This document shows positions 1-8,532 of a stretch of 9,494 nt of DNA, in pieces. The position numbers were made by a program, and so were the translations under genes. Position 1 is the stretch's first letter; the number at the start of each line of letters is the position of its first letter. Source of the stretch: Nitrospirales bacterium (lineage in GTDB: Bacteria > Nitrospirota > Nitrospiria > Nitrospirales > UBA8639); assembly GCA_029261305.1 (NCBI GenBank), contig JAJDBO010000315.1:1-9494 (forward strand), written 5' to 3'. The notes below the pieces were generated by a model that did no database searches, was not told where the DNA came from, and saw only the letters and a list, made by a program, of their open reading frames with translations.

Positions 1-1761
1 CAACCGTTCAATGTCCGAACCCGAGTGCATGAATACGGCGGGGCACCATATCTCGCTGCCAACGGTGTCGTCTATTTTTCAAATTTCTCTGATCAGCGTC
101 TGTACCGCCAGACACCAGGACAAGACCCAGAACCCTTCACACCGCAAGGTGCCTGGTTTTATGCAGATGGGATTGACGACCCAACACACCAGCGTTTGAT
201 TTATATTCGAGAAGACCACACCGCTTCAGATCACGAACCTACCAACACCATTGTCAGCATTCCTCTCAACACATCGGGTAACGAGAACTCCGGATCAATT
301 CTTGTTTCCGGAAACGACTTTTACGCATCCCCTCGCGTAAGCCCCAATGGCAAACAACTTGCTTGGATCACTTGGAACCATCCCAACATGCCGTGGGACG
401 GGGCGGAATTGTGGGTCGCCGACATTCAACCGGATGGCTCACTCACACATGAGCGCTGCGTCGCCGGTGGCCCTCATGAATCAATCTTTCAACCGGAGTG
501 GTCCCCTACGGACATTCTACATTTTGTCTCAGACCGGACAGGTTGGTGGAATCTGTATCGATGGCATGAAGAACACGCTCATCCCTTATGCCCAATGAAT
601 GCTGAATTTGGCCTGCCACAATGGGTCTTTGGCCAACGGCTGTATGACTTTGAATCATCATCCAACGTCATTTGCGCATACACTCAAAAAGGCATGTGGT
701 ACTTGGCTCGATTGGATACCAACAAGGGCAACCTTGAAACGTTTGATCTTCCTTACACAGACATTGGAAACATCCTGATTCAAGGATCTCATGTGATCTG
801 TACGGCAAGTTCACCTTCACGACCCCACTCAATCATTCAACTCAATCTAGCAACCCAACACGTCAAGACTCTTCGTCAATCGATTGATTTCACGATTGAT
901 CCACAATTCGTGTCTGTCCCGACCGCCATTGAATTTCCCGCCAAAGATGGACACATGGCCCATGCGTTTTATTACCCCCCTCAGAACGCAGACTTTCAGG
1001 CTCCCGAAAATGAGCGACCACCACTCATGGTCAAAAGCCATGGTGGGCCGACCGGTGCCGTCTCCACGGCATTCAACCTGATGATTCAGTATTGGACGAG
1101 CCGAGGGTTTGCCATCCTGGATATCAACTACGGCGGCAGCACGGGGTACGGGCGAGCCTATCGTGAACGTCTGAATGGACAATGGGGCATTGTTGATGTC
1201 GATGATTGCGTCAGCGCGGTCCAATACCTGATTGACCTGGGTAAGGCTGATGCGTCACGAGTCACGATTACGGGCGGAAGTGCCGGCGGCTATACCACAC
1301 TCTGCGCCCTCACCTTTCGAGACTGCTTTACGGCAGGATCAAGTTACTATGGCGTGTCTGATCTTGAAGCCTTGGTTCAGGATACTCATAAGTTCGAGTC
1401 GAGATATCTGGACGAACTGATTGGTCCCTACCCAGAACGGAAAGATCTCTACGATCAACGCTCGCCAATCTATTTTACCGACCGTCTCTCTTGCCCGTTA
1501 ATTTTGTTTCAGGGCCTGGAAGACAAAGTTGTCCCACCGAATCAAGCCAAGAAAATGTTCGACGCCGTGAAGGCAAAAGGACTACCAGTGGCATATGTAG
1601 CGTTTGAAGGGGAGCAGCACGGGTTTCGACGATCGGAAAACATAAAACGTGTCCTCGATAACGAATTGTATTTTTATTCAAAGATTTTTGGATTTCTTCC
1701 TTCAGACAATCTTGAACCCCTTCCCATTGAGAATTTTCCCAAGGGCTCCTCACTCTCCTGA
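1..1761 (+). CDS. S9 family serine peptidase (acylaminoacyl-peptidase / dipeptidyl-peptidase type), 5'-truncated by window edge
   Basis: This is a probable cytoplasmic serine peptidase that trims short or N-blocked peptides. The frame is open from base 1 and the stop is TGA at 1759-1761, giving 586 residues in the window. The first residues read NVRTRVHEYGG, a block that lies well inside S9 enzymes, so roughly 60-80 N-terminal residues are missing. A GTG at 25 could pass for a start but falls inside this conserved block. About residues 1-310 (window numbering) look like the beta-propeller, with motifs such as SPNGKQLAW and FVSDRTGWWNLYRW. The rest is an alpha/beta hydrolase. HGGP near residue 347 is the oxyanion-hole loop. 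GGSAGG carries the nucleophile Ser427 (codon 1279-1281). LEDKVVPP carries the acid Asp508 (1522-1524), and GEQHGF carries His540 (1618-1620). The triad is therefore intact. No signal peptide can be judged because the N-terminus is absent. The gene converges on the regulator gene and overlaps its end by 12 bp. Family assignment is firm; substrate specificity is not. Confidence 0.93.
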   Translation, partial: QPFNVRTRVHEYGGAPYLAANGVVYFSNFSDQRLYRQTPGQDPEPFTPQGAWFYADGIDDPTHQRLIYIREDHTASDHEPTNTIVSIPLNTSGNENSGSILVSGNDFYASPRVSPNGKQLAWITWNHPNMPWDGAELWVADIQPDGSLTHERCVAGGPHESIFQPEWSPTDILHFVSDRTGWWNLYRWHEEHAHPLCPMNAEFGLPQWVFGQRLYDFESSSNVICAYTQKGMWYLARLDTNKGNLETFDLPYTDIGNILIQGSHVICTASSPSRPHSIIQLNLATQHVKTLRQSIDFTIDPQFVSVPTAIEFPAKDGHMAHAFYYPPQNADFQAPENERPPLMVKSHGGPTGAVSTAFNLMIQYWTSRGFAILDINYGGSTGYGRAYRERLNGQWGIVDVDDCVSAVQYLIDLGKADASRVTITGGSAGGYTTLCALTFRDCFTAGSSYYGVSDLEALVQDTHKFESRYLDELIGPYPERKDLYDQRSPIYFTDRLSCPLILFQGLEDKVVPPNQAKKMFDAVKAKGLPVAYVAFEGEQHGFRRSENIKRVLDNELYFYSKIFGFLPSDNLEPLPIENFPKGSSLS

Positions 1762-2511
1762 AGAAGCAACCTTGGTATTTCTGAGTAAATCTTGAAGGTA
1801 AATACGTAGCCTGGCTAAATCTTTGGAATGAAACGCCCCTTTGGTCTTTTGAAGAACTTGTATGGTTTCAAAAATTCCATCACGCAATCGAAGATAGTCA
1901 GACACTGACACAGAGGGGTCTTGTGGCCCAGCGGCAGATTTATCTGCATGATCCAACACCCGAGCCAGACCCTCGACTTGCAACTTCAACTGTTGAGTTT
2001 GAGGGTCATCGAGTAACGCCGATTCCACCCCCACCTCAGGAACAATTCCGCCAAAGGCACTTAAGGTTTCTTCCATTTCCGCTAGTTTCCGCTCCCGGTG
2101 ACCGGCTTCTTCTCTGGCCTTTCGCACTGAACGCAAGACCTGCTTATGTTGCACCCCTCGCTTAGCCGCATTTAATAATGTGGGATAATCCACGGGCTTA
2201 ATAAAATATTCCAAGACATTCAGACGAACCGATTCCACCGCTGAAGGAATCGACGGATATCCAGTCACCACAATGACAGGTAACGAGAGCGAGCCGATTC
2301 GAATTTCATCAACCATTTCCAATACATGGTTTCCCGGCATATTCAAATCCGTAATCAATAAATCAAAATCCGTGGCTTTTAAGGCCTGAGATAATTCCTT
2401 GGCATTTTTCACAGAATAACAGTCAAAACCTTCTTCTTTTAATAGTTCCTCTGTGGCCTCCAGAAATGTATCCTCATCGTCGGCTAAGAGAATGGTCCCC
2501 TGTGTTTCCAT
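1750..2511 (-). CDS. Single-receiver response regulator with helical C-terminal extension, no DNA-binding domain
   Basis: This is the phosphoacceptor partner of the upstream kinase gene. It has 253 residues, with ATG at 2511 and TGA at 1750-1752. Residues 5-120 form a CheY-like receiver. The acidic pair is Asp11/Asp12, the phosphorylation site Asp55 lies in ITDLNMPG, the switch Thr83 in VVTGYPS, and Lys105 in YFIKPVD. All catalytic residues are present. The receiver resembles NtrC-type receivers (SAVESVRLNVLEYFIKP), but no AAA+ or helix-turn-helix domain follows. Residues about 113-150 are strongly charged and helical (KAREEAGHRERKLAEMEE), probably coiled coil. A linker follows, then a second helical segment near 205-250 containing QVLQKTKGAFHSKDLARLR. 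I recall similar tails on other bacterial regulators, but I have not searched. The gene starts 15 bases after the kinase stop behind a good Shine-Dalgarno, so the two are probably cotranscribed and translationally coupled. Output is inferred to be protein-protein interaction or phosphate relay. The partner is unknown. Confidence 0.93.
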   Translation of the reverse strand: METQGTILLADDEDTFLEATEELLKEEGFDCYSVKNAKELSQALKATDFDLLITDLNMPGNHVLEMVDEIRIGSLSLPVIVVTGYPSIPSAVESVRLNVLEYFIKPVDYPTLLNAAKRGVQHKQVLRSVRKAREEAGHRERKLAEMEETLSAFGGIVPEVGVESALLDDPQTQQLKLQVEGLARVLDHADKSAAGPQDPSVSVSDYLRLRDGIFETIQVLQKTKGAFHSKDLARLRIYLQDLLRNTKVASSGE

Positions 2512-2519
2512 ACAAGACG

Positions 2520-2525
2520 CTCCTT
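2520..2525 (-). promoter_or_regulatory. Ribosome binding site of the response regulator gene
   Basis: On the minus strand AAGGAG lies 8 bases before the ATG at 2511 and directly follows the kinase TAA stop (2527-2529). Ribosomes finishing the kinase would cover this site, which favours translational coupling. It also supports the ATG at 2511 as the true start. Confidence 0.8.
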
Positions 2526-2526
2526 T

Positions 2527-5500
2527 TTATCCAAGATTTGCTTCTAACGGGATGGTCACACGAAAGGTTGTTCCATGCCCCAATTCAGTTAAAAAGTCAA
2601 TCGTCCCCCCACAAGATTCAATAAGACGATAGGAGACCGCTAACCCTAAACCCATTCCACCTTCCAAGGAGGACCCATCTTTCGTGGTAAAAAATGGGTC
2701 AAAAATATGCGGAGCCACCTCGTCGGAAATACCTGGCCCGTGATCCATCACCCAAACGACTACAGTGTCAGCCTGTTCCTCCAGGCCGATTTCCACAATG
2801 GTATTTTGTTGGGACACATCCAAGGCATTTTGGATAATATTGCATAGAACTTGGGTGACGCTATTTCGAGAGACTTTTGCCGAAGGCAAGTCTTCCGGAA
2901 CTTTTTCAACAAGACTCACACCTTGCCTCTTCGCGGCATCTTTCATGATCTCTATCGCTAAATGTAGAATTTCATGAATCGAGACAGGTTCTCGGGAAGC
3001 GGTATCGGGTCGATACAACTGGTACAATTGCCGAACAATATGTGCCATTCGATCTACAGAATCTTGGATTTTCCCAATATATTTATAACGAGGATGAGAA
3101 ACAGAAATCGCGCGTTTGAGCACTTCCAACGATTGCCCAATGCTCGCCAAGGGATTATTAATTTCATGCGCAACCCCAGCAGCTACTTGTGCTAAGGCAG
3201 CAAGTTTTTCGACTTGCATGCGCCGCTGTTCGAGTTCTTGAATGCGCGCAGTCCTTTGGGAAATCTCTTTCTCAAGCCCATCAACATATTGTTGGAGCCT
3301 AGCTTCTGCCTGCCGCCGTACAGTGATGTCATGATTCGCGCCAATCGTTCCCAGCAAATAGCCATCCTCACCAACAAAAGGGACGACCGTCGTTTCACAT
3401 ATACCTTCCATGCCGTTTTTCCTCACAAACGCAATTTCGCCTTTCCAGGCGCCATCGACTTGAAGCTTTTGTATAATCTGCGGCGTGATATAAGGAGCAT
3501 CCTCCGTTCTGTGTAAAAAGCCTGGCGACTTTCCTAGGGCCTCATCTTTACAATATCCGAACATCTCCTCGGCTCCCGGATTCCAATCCGAAATCTTTCC
3601 TTCCCGATCGGTGAGGATAATGCCTTCGGAAATCGTTTGGAACATCAAGGCTTGTTGCTTCAAAATAGCCTCAGATTTTTTGGATTCAGTAATATCGAAC
3701 ATGACACCTCGGACTTTCACGGGCTGACCATTTTCAACAACCACCGTGACTAAGTCCCTCAACCAGACGACTCGACCATCAGAAGCGATCATACGGTACT
3801 CGAGTTCGTGCGCCTGCTTCGTCTTTGTCTTCAGAAGACAGTACTCCAGGGCCCACTCTCGATCCTCATGATGGAGATGACTGCTAAAAAATCCTGGGGC
3901 ATTAAGCCATTGCTCAATAGGATAACCGAGAAGTCTTTCTGCTTGTTGACTGACATACGTAAATTCATAAGATGGAAACTCACATTCCCACACAATCCCT
4001 TCGACTGAATTGACGAGATCTTCATATGCTTTCTGAGATTGATTCAGAGCCTCTTCAGCTTGTTTGCGCTCGGTGATATCCTCAACAACCGCGATATGAA
4101 AAGACGGGTTTTCACCGGATTGCCACATTGGCGAAACGGTCAGGTTGACCCAAACAATCATCCCGTCCTTTCGGAAATAGCGTTTTTCCATTGAGAACAA
4201 GTCGACCTGCCCATTAAGCAAGCGTATCATGTTGTCCAAATCTTCCTGTAGATCGTCGGGATGTGTAATCTCTTGGAATGTTCGGCACTGCATTTCTTCT
4301 TGAGAATACCCGACGATATCGCAATACCGTTGATTGATTTTGACGAATTCTCCTGTTCCTGACACGATTTGGGCCACCCCAACCGCAGCCTGTTCAAATA
4401 TCACCCGGAATCGCTTCTCGCTCTCCCGTAGCGCCTGTTCGACATTTTTTCGTGCAGTGATATCCGTCGTAATACCGCCAATCGCAAACATTTCACCTTG
4501 GTCGTTGAGGAGCGGGAACTTATGCACAATGCTGGTGTGAGGGCCATCAGCATATGTCGCAACTTCTTCAAACTCTAATAATTTTCCTGATGCTATTACA
4601 TCATGATCATGCACTTTGAATTGCATGGCTTGTTTTGCGGGAAATACCTCATCATCCGTTCTCCCAATGACATCCTCCTCTGCGACATCAAACACTTTTT
4701 TAAACTGCTGATTGACATGAAGATAGCGGCCACTTAAGTCCTTTAAAAAGATTAAACCCGGACTGTTGTCGAGAATCGCCTGAAGCCGTGCTTCGCTGTC
4801 TTTCAGTGCCTGCTCTGCGTGAATACGTGCCGAAATATCAGTGTCCGTGCCCACCATACGAAACGGCTTGCCATCAGTGGTCCATTCCACTACTCGGCCA
4901 CGATCCAAATTCCACCGCCATTCTCCATTAGCTTCTTGTAAACGGTTGATACATTCATAGGAGGGCGTCTCACCAGCAAAATGTTTCTGGAGAGCTGCCT
5001 GCACTCGAGGCATATCATCAGGGTGCAGCAGGCTCTCCCAACTACGAACATGCGGAGCGATTTGTTCCCGTGTATACCCCAGCGCATCCAGCCACTGATC
5101 GCCAAACAACACTTCTCCTGTTTCCACATTCCAGTCCCAACTCCCTGAACTGGTGGCCTCCAAGGCCATGGCCAACCGTTGCTCACTTTCTTGAAGAGCA
5201 ATTTCCCCCTGTCTCCGGTCCTGAATATCCTGAATCGATCCTGCCATCCGAACGGCCTGACCCTTCTCATCGAGTACTTTTTTCCCTCGCGCATGAAACC
5301 ATCGGAACTTTCCGCACTTCGTTTTCAATCGATATTCCACATCAAACGGGACATCCTGTTCCAAGTGGGCGTGCACCGCTTCCATCACGAGTTGTCGATC
5401 TTCAGGGTGTAATAAGCTCTGAAACTGCGAATAGGAAGCCTGGGTTTCCTGATTCTCATATCCCAGCAATTCATAGAATCGTGGAGACCACCATTCTCCA

Positions 5501-8358
5501 TCTTCTTGAATATTCGACCAATCCCATAGGCCATCATTTGATCCCCAGACTGCTAGCTCAAACCGCTGCTCGCTTTCCCGTAATTCCGATTCAACTGATC
5601 TACGACGATGTTCGTTTTTGTAGGCTTCGATGAGGGTACCGCACGAGGTGAGAACGGGTTGGAGAAATTCTTGTAAGGAAGCATCGTACCCACCAGGCCG
5701 ATTGGCCACTCCGACCATCCCCACCATGGAATTTCCTTGGAAAATTGGAAGCCCCAGGAAGGCATGCATATCAGGGAGCCCGACAGGCCTGCCCCCGCTA
5801 CGAGGATCATGCTGCGGGTCATTGGCGATCACCATTTCAGAAGTTTTGATCACCTGCCCAAACAAATTATCTAAATTATAAAACTCTAGATTAGGGGCCT
5901 TTTCCTCATATAAGGCTTTGGTTTCCTCATTCCAGGCAATATTGGTAATGGCATGGGTCTTCAGATAGGGTTGACCTTCCAAGGTCTTCAACACTTCCCC
6001 AATAAATCCATATTTGCTTTGTGTTAAAGAAAGAATCGCCGACAACAATCGATCGAATACGATCCAAGGATCATCACTGGCAATAAACTCCGCTTCCGCT
6101 TGCTGGATGGCACGTAATAGTTTTTCTCGGTGTCTCCGCTCGGTAATATCCTGCCCAATCGCAATAAGACCAATGGGAGTTTGATTGTTATCAAGCAGAC
6201 GATCAACGTTCCACATCAACACTCGTTCCTGTCCTCCTGCCGCTTGGATGGGATTTTCAAAATCTCTCGTGGGGGTTCCCGCCAGGACCTTGTTGATGTC
6301 CACTGCGACAGCCTCTCGTTCTTTTTCGTTCAAGAACAACGAGAGATAGTTTTGCCCGAAGATTTCTTCCCGCGTCTTGCCATAGAGATTTTCCGCTTCT
6401 CGATTCCATTCAGTGATATGTCCATCGCAATCCAGCCCGATAATTACACTGCCGGCGGTTTCAATAAGCGACCGATAACGGTACTCACTCTGAAGGAGAG
6501 CATCTTGTGCTTCTTTTCTTTGGGTAATATCTTGGACCATCCCCCGACGTTCTAGGACATTCCCTTGGTCATCATGGATCAGTCGGATGGTCAAACTCAC
6601 CCAGATGAGTCGACCATCAGCTTTTTGCATTTGGAGCTCTTCATCCAGGATTTCCTGGCCAGCCAGCGTTTTCTGTTGAATTCCTAATGCCTTCTTTTTC
6701 CCAAACTCGGTTGGTGCGTATAAATCCAAAATCTTGCGTTCTAATAATTCTTCTTTGGTGTACCCAAGAAGATCCATCGCGCGGGTGTTGACCATGATGA
6801 TCTGCCCATCTGACCTTGAAGAGATATATGCCAAGGGTGCTGACTCATACAGATCACGAAAACGTTTCTCGCTTTTCATAAGCGTTTCTTGGATGTGCTT
6901 TAGATGGGTAATATCTCGCGCCACCCCGATCACCCCAGAAATATTTTCTCTAAAATTTTTCATTGGGGCTTTCATGGTCGAAAAGATCCTTTGATGGCCA
7001 TGAAGGGTCAGGCGTTCTTCAACGGTGATCGAGGCATCATTTTTTATCACCTTCTGATCTGCCTGTACGAGCTGCATCCCCAACTCTTTGCCAAATAATT
7101 CCTGGTCATTGTTTCCAAGCACTTGATCTGGTGAGAGACCCATCATCTGTGCACCGGCCGGGTTTATTCTCAAATATTTCCCATTCAAATCTTTCACAAA
7201 GATGGCATCTGAACTGCCGTCTACGACGGCATTCAACAAACTGGCTTGGTACGCCACACCTTCATCCGCTAACTGCCGATCAGTCATGTCTTTCAAAATG
7301 ACCACCACACCATCAATACATCCCTCATCATCTTTCAATGGCGTATAGTTCACTGCCATGTATCGCCGGCCCTGCTGACCAAATACAAACCAGTCTTCAT
7401 ACCGAACATCTTGCCCTTGCAGACATTGATCAAATAGTGGCTTCACCTGGGTGACAAAGGTTTCTTCACCTAAAAGTTCTTGAATGTGACGGCCCTGGAT
7501 ATTTGCTTGAGAAATGCCATTGGCGAATTCATAGGTAGGATTGACGCGGCGATACCGATAATCATCACCCACCACCGCAATGTGATCTGGAGAATTGGTG
7601 ATAACCTGATCTGCTAATTTGAGATATTCCCATTGTTCTAGACGATCTGTTTCATCTTCGGCCACCGTGGCCAACACAGTCTCTCCTGTTTCTGGCCATA
7701 CAAAGGGAAAGCTATTGGTTTTGAATTGTCGCAGCTCACCCTGGGAATTTCTGTAAGTCTCGGTCTGTGTGGATAAGGTGAAATCCTGGCTCAGCCGCGC
7801 CTTGTCTTGCTCCCTGGCCAAATATTCATCTGTGGTAGATGGGTACAGTGAATACCTTCTCCAAGACTGCGACTCTTCCTGTGTCCAGCCTAAAAATGTT
7901 CTCGCTGCCTGATTGGCCGCAAGCATTTGTCCCCTTATATCCCTGGCAACCACCATATGCGGCATGAGATCCATCATGGAACGGAACGCAAATCCGTCGC
8001 TCTGAGAAGAAAGCACCACCTGTTTATATTTGATCGCTAATACGGCAATAGTCCAAATAGCGCACAGGGCCAGAGAACGATTAGCCACAACCTTCCACAT
8101 TTCGCCTCCCAAGGGTGACCACCACCACCCCAATAGTGTGAGGGCACTGCACAGTCCAGCAATCACCCAAGTTGATGAAGACGATGGCAGCCAAAGAGTG
8201 AGGAGCACAATAACTACATAGGGCACGGCTCCTGCCACGCCCAAAGGCAATTGCAAATCAATCAAGAAGATAACGCCCATGAGGCCAATGATGATTGCGA
8301 AGGTGAAATGAGAATAGGGGGGAATAGAATTTCTCAAGGAAAGGGCTGAGGATATCAC
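2527..8358 (-). CDS. Giant multi-PAS/GAF membrane-anchored sensor histidine kinase
   Basis: This sensor kinase of 1943 residues autophosphorylates on His and passes phosphate to the downstream regulator. The start is GTG (8356-8358) behind a strong Shine-Dalgarno. Residues about 17-110 hold four hydrophobic helices with very short loops, so there is no periplasmic sensor. About eleven PAS/PAC units follow. Their closing DIT-like motifs lie near residues 233 (degenerate, EDETDR), 357 (KDMTDR), 482, 611, 737, 1044 (QDIQDR), 1175, 1300, 1427, 1556 and 1678. A GAF domain sits between the fifth and sixth (about 755-915; HAFLGLPIFQG and GMVGVANRPGGYD). Coiled-coil linkers with AEEAL..SE-type repeats join the units. 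A coiled coil near 1685-1720 leads to HisKA with GVAHEINNPL, phosphoacceptor His1731. HATPase shows the N box (NIIQNALD, Asn1844), G1 (DHGPGI, Asp1872), F box (FDPFFTTK) and G2 (GGMGLGLA, 1900-1907). The core is therefore complete and resembles the NtrB/AtoS-like class. There is no receiver at the C-terminus. Ligands are not predictable: no LOV cysteine motif or obvious haem site was seen. Confidence 0.95.
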   Translation of the reverse strand: MISSALSLRNSIPPYSHFTFAIIIGLMGVIFLIDLQLPLGVAGAVPYVVIVLLTLWLPSSSSTWVIAGLCSALTLLGWWWSPLGGEMWKVVANRSLALCAIWTIAVLAIKYKQVVLSSQSDGFAFRSMMDLMPHMVVARDIRGQMLAANQAARTFLGWTQEESQSWRRYSLYPSTTDEYLAREQDKARLSQDFTLSTQTETYRNSQGELRQFKTNSFPFVWPETGETVLATVAEDETDRLEQWEYLKLADQVITNSPDHIAVVGDDYRYRRVNPTYEFANGISQANIQGRHIQELLGEETFVTQVKPLFDQCLQGQDVRYEDWFVFGQQGRRYMAVNYTPLKDDEGCIDGVVVILKDMTDRQLADEGVAYQASLLNAVVDGSSDAIFVKDLNGKYLRINPAGAQMMGLSPDQVLGNNDQELFGKELGMQLVQADQKVIKNDASITVEERLTLHGHQRIFSTMKAPMKNFRENISGVIGVARDITHLKHIQETLMKSEKRFRDLYESAPLAYISSRSDGQIIMVNTRAMDLLGYTKEELLERKILDLYAPTEFGKKKALGIQQKTLAGQEILDEELQMQKADGRLIWVSLTIRLIHDDQGNVLERRGMVQDITQRKEAQDALLQSEYRYRSLIETAGSVIIGLDCDGHITEWNREAENLYGKTREEIFGQNYLSLFLNEKEREAVAVDINKVLAGTPTRDFENPIQAAGGQERVLMWNVDRLLDNNQTPIGLIAIGQDITERRHREKLLRAIQQAEAEFIASDDPWIVFDRLLSAILSLTQSKYGFIGEVLKTLEGQPYLKTHAITNIAWNEETKALYEEKAPNLEFYNLDNLFGQVIKTSEMVIANDPQHDPRSGGRPVGLPDMHAFLGLPIFQGNSMVGMVGVANRPGGYDASLQEFLQPVLTSCGTLIEAYKNEHRRRSVESELRESEQRFELAVWGSNDGLWDWSNIQEDGEWWSPRFYELLGYENQETQASYSQFQSLLHPEDRQLVMEAVHAHLEQDVPFDVEYRLKTKCGKFRWFHARGKKVLDEKGQAVRMAGSIQDIQDRRQGEIALQESEQRLAMALEATSSGSWDWNVETGEVLFGDQWLDALGYTREQIAPHVRSWESLLHPDDMPRVQAALQKHFAGETPSYECINRLQEANGEWRWNLDRGRVVEWTTDGKPFRMVGTDTDISARIHAEQALKDSEARLQAILDNSPGLIFLKDLSGRYLHVNQQFKKVFDVAEEDVIGRTDDEVFPAKQAMQFKVHDHDVIASGKLLEFEEVATYADGPHTSIVHKFPLLNDQGEMFAIGGITTDITARKNVEQALRESEKRFRVIFEQAAVGVAQIVSGTGEFVKINQRYCDIVGYSQEEMQCRTFQEITHPDDLQEDLDNMIRLLNGQVDLFSMEKRYFRKDGMIVWVNLTVSPMWQSGENPSFHIAVVEDITERKQAEEALNQSQKAYEDLVNSVEGIVWECEFPSYEFTYVSQQAERLLGYPIEQWLNAPGFFSSHLHHEDREWALEYCLLKTKTKQAHELEYRMIASDGRVVWLRDLVTVVVENGQPVKVRGVMFDITESKKSEAILKQQALMFQTISEGIILTDREGKISDWNPGAEEMFGYCKDEALGKSPGFLHRTEDAPYITPQIIQKLQVDGAWKGEIAFVRKNGMEGICETTVVPFVGEDGYLLGTIGANHDITVRRQAEARLQQYVDGLEKEISQRTARIQELEQRRMQVEKLAALAQVAAGVAHEINNPLASIGQSLEVLKRAISVSHPRYKYIGKIQDSVDRMAHIVRQLYQLYRPDTASREPVSIHEILHLAIEIMKDAAKRQGVSLVEKVPEDLPSAKVSRNSVTQVLCNIIQNALDVSQQNTIVEIGLEEQADTVVVWVMDHGPGISDEVAPHIFDPFFTTKDGSSLEGGMGLGLAVSYRLIESCGGTIDFLTELGHGTTFRVTIPLEANLG

Positions 8359-8365
8359 CGTAAAA

Positions 8366-8370
8366 CCTCC
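8366..8370 (-). promoter_or_regulatory. Ribosome binding site of the histidine kinase gene
   Basis: On the minus strand GGAGG (within GCGGAGG) lies 7 bases before the GTG at 8358. This near-consensus Shine-Dalgarno decides the start in favour of GTG. An ATG beginning at 8374, just upstream, is out of frame with the kinase. Confidence 0.8.
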
Positions 8371-8465
8371 GCATGTCAGTAATGGGAAAAGGCAGCGTGA
8401 TCAGTTACCAGGGTCCGATTCTCGCGCTATATTACCTTGAGGGTTGTGAAGATTCTAGACGTGTG

Positions 8466-8532
8466 GGGGCTTCGGGATAAAAGAAAAGTCGGAACCAGAA
8501 GGAGAGGGACACTCATTAGTGATAGAAGCCCC
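8466..8532. repeat. 8-bp perfect inverted repeat with 51-bp spacer
   Basis: GGGGCTTC at 8466-8473 is repeated in inverse orientation as GAAGCCCC at 8525-8532. In the kinase mRNA leader this could close a long-range stem, or the arms could be paired protein sites. The arms are short and the spacer long, so chance occurrence is a real alternative. Confidence 0.35.

Noticed and set aside
847..1224. 125-codon minus-strand frame opposite the peptidase
   Set aside because: It is antisense to the conserved HGGP and hydrolase core of the peptidase and its translation has no recognisable motif.
25..1761. GTG at 25 as the peptidase start
   Set aside because: The frame is open upstream to base 1 and the encoded NVRTR-VHEYGG block is an internal conserved S9 motif. 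There is also no Shine-Dalgarno before 25.
4240..4300. Possible LOV-type flavin cysteine in the ninth PAS (MQCRTFQEITHPDD)
   Set aside because: The surrounding residues do not match the NCRFLQ LOV motif. The sequence fits an ordinary PAS helix followed by the HPDD turn.
5070..5633. 187-codon plus-strand frame opposite the kinase
   Set aside because: It lies wholly antisense to conserved PAS domains and has no recognisable domain or ribosome binding site. It is a shadow of the kinase coding bias.
2527..8358. CRISPR-like or DNA-level tandem repeats in the kinase gene
   Set aside because: The recurring bases come from the degenerate DITxRK...AL..SE linker codons and are not repeated as DNA units of fixed length.
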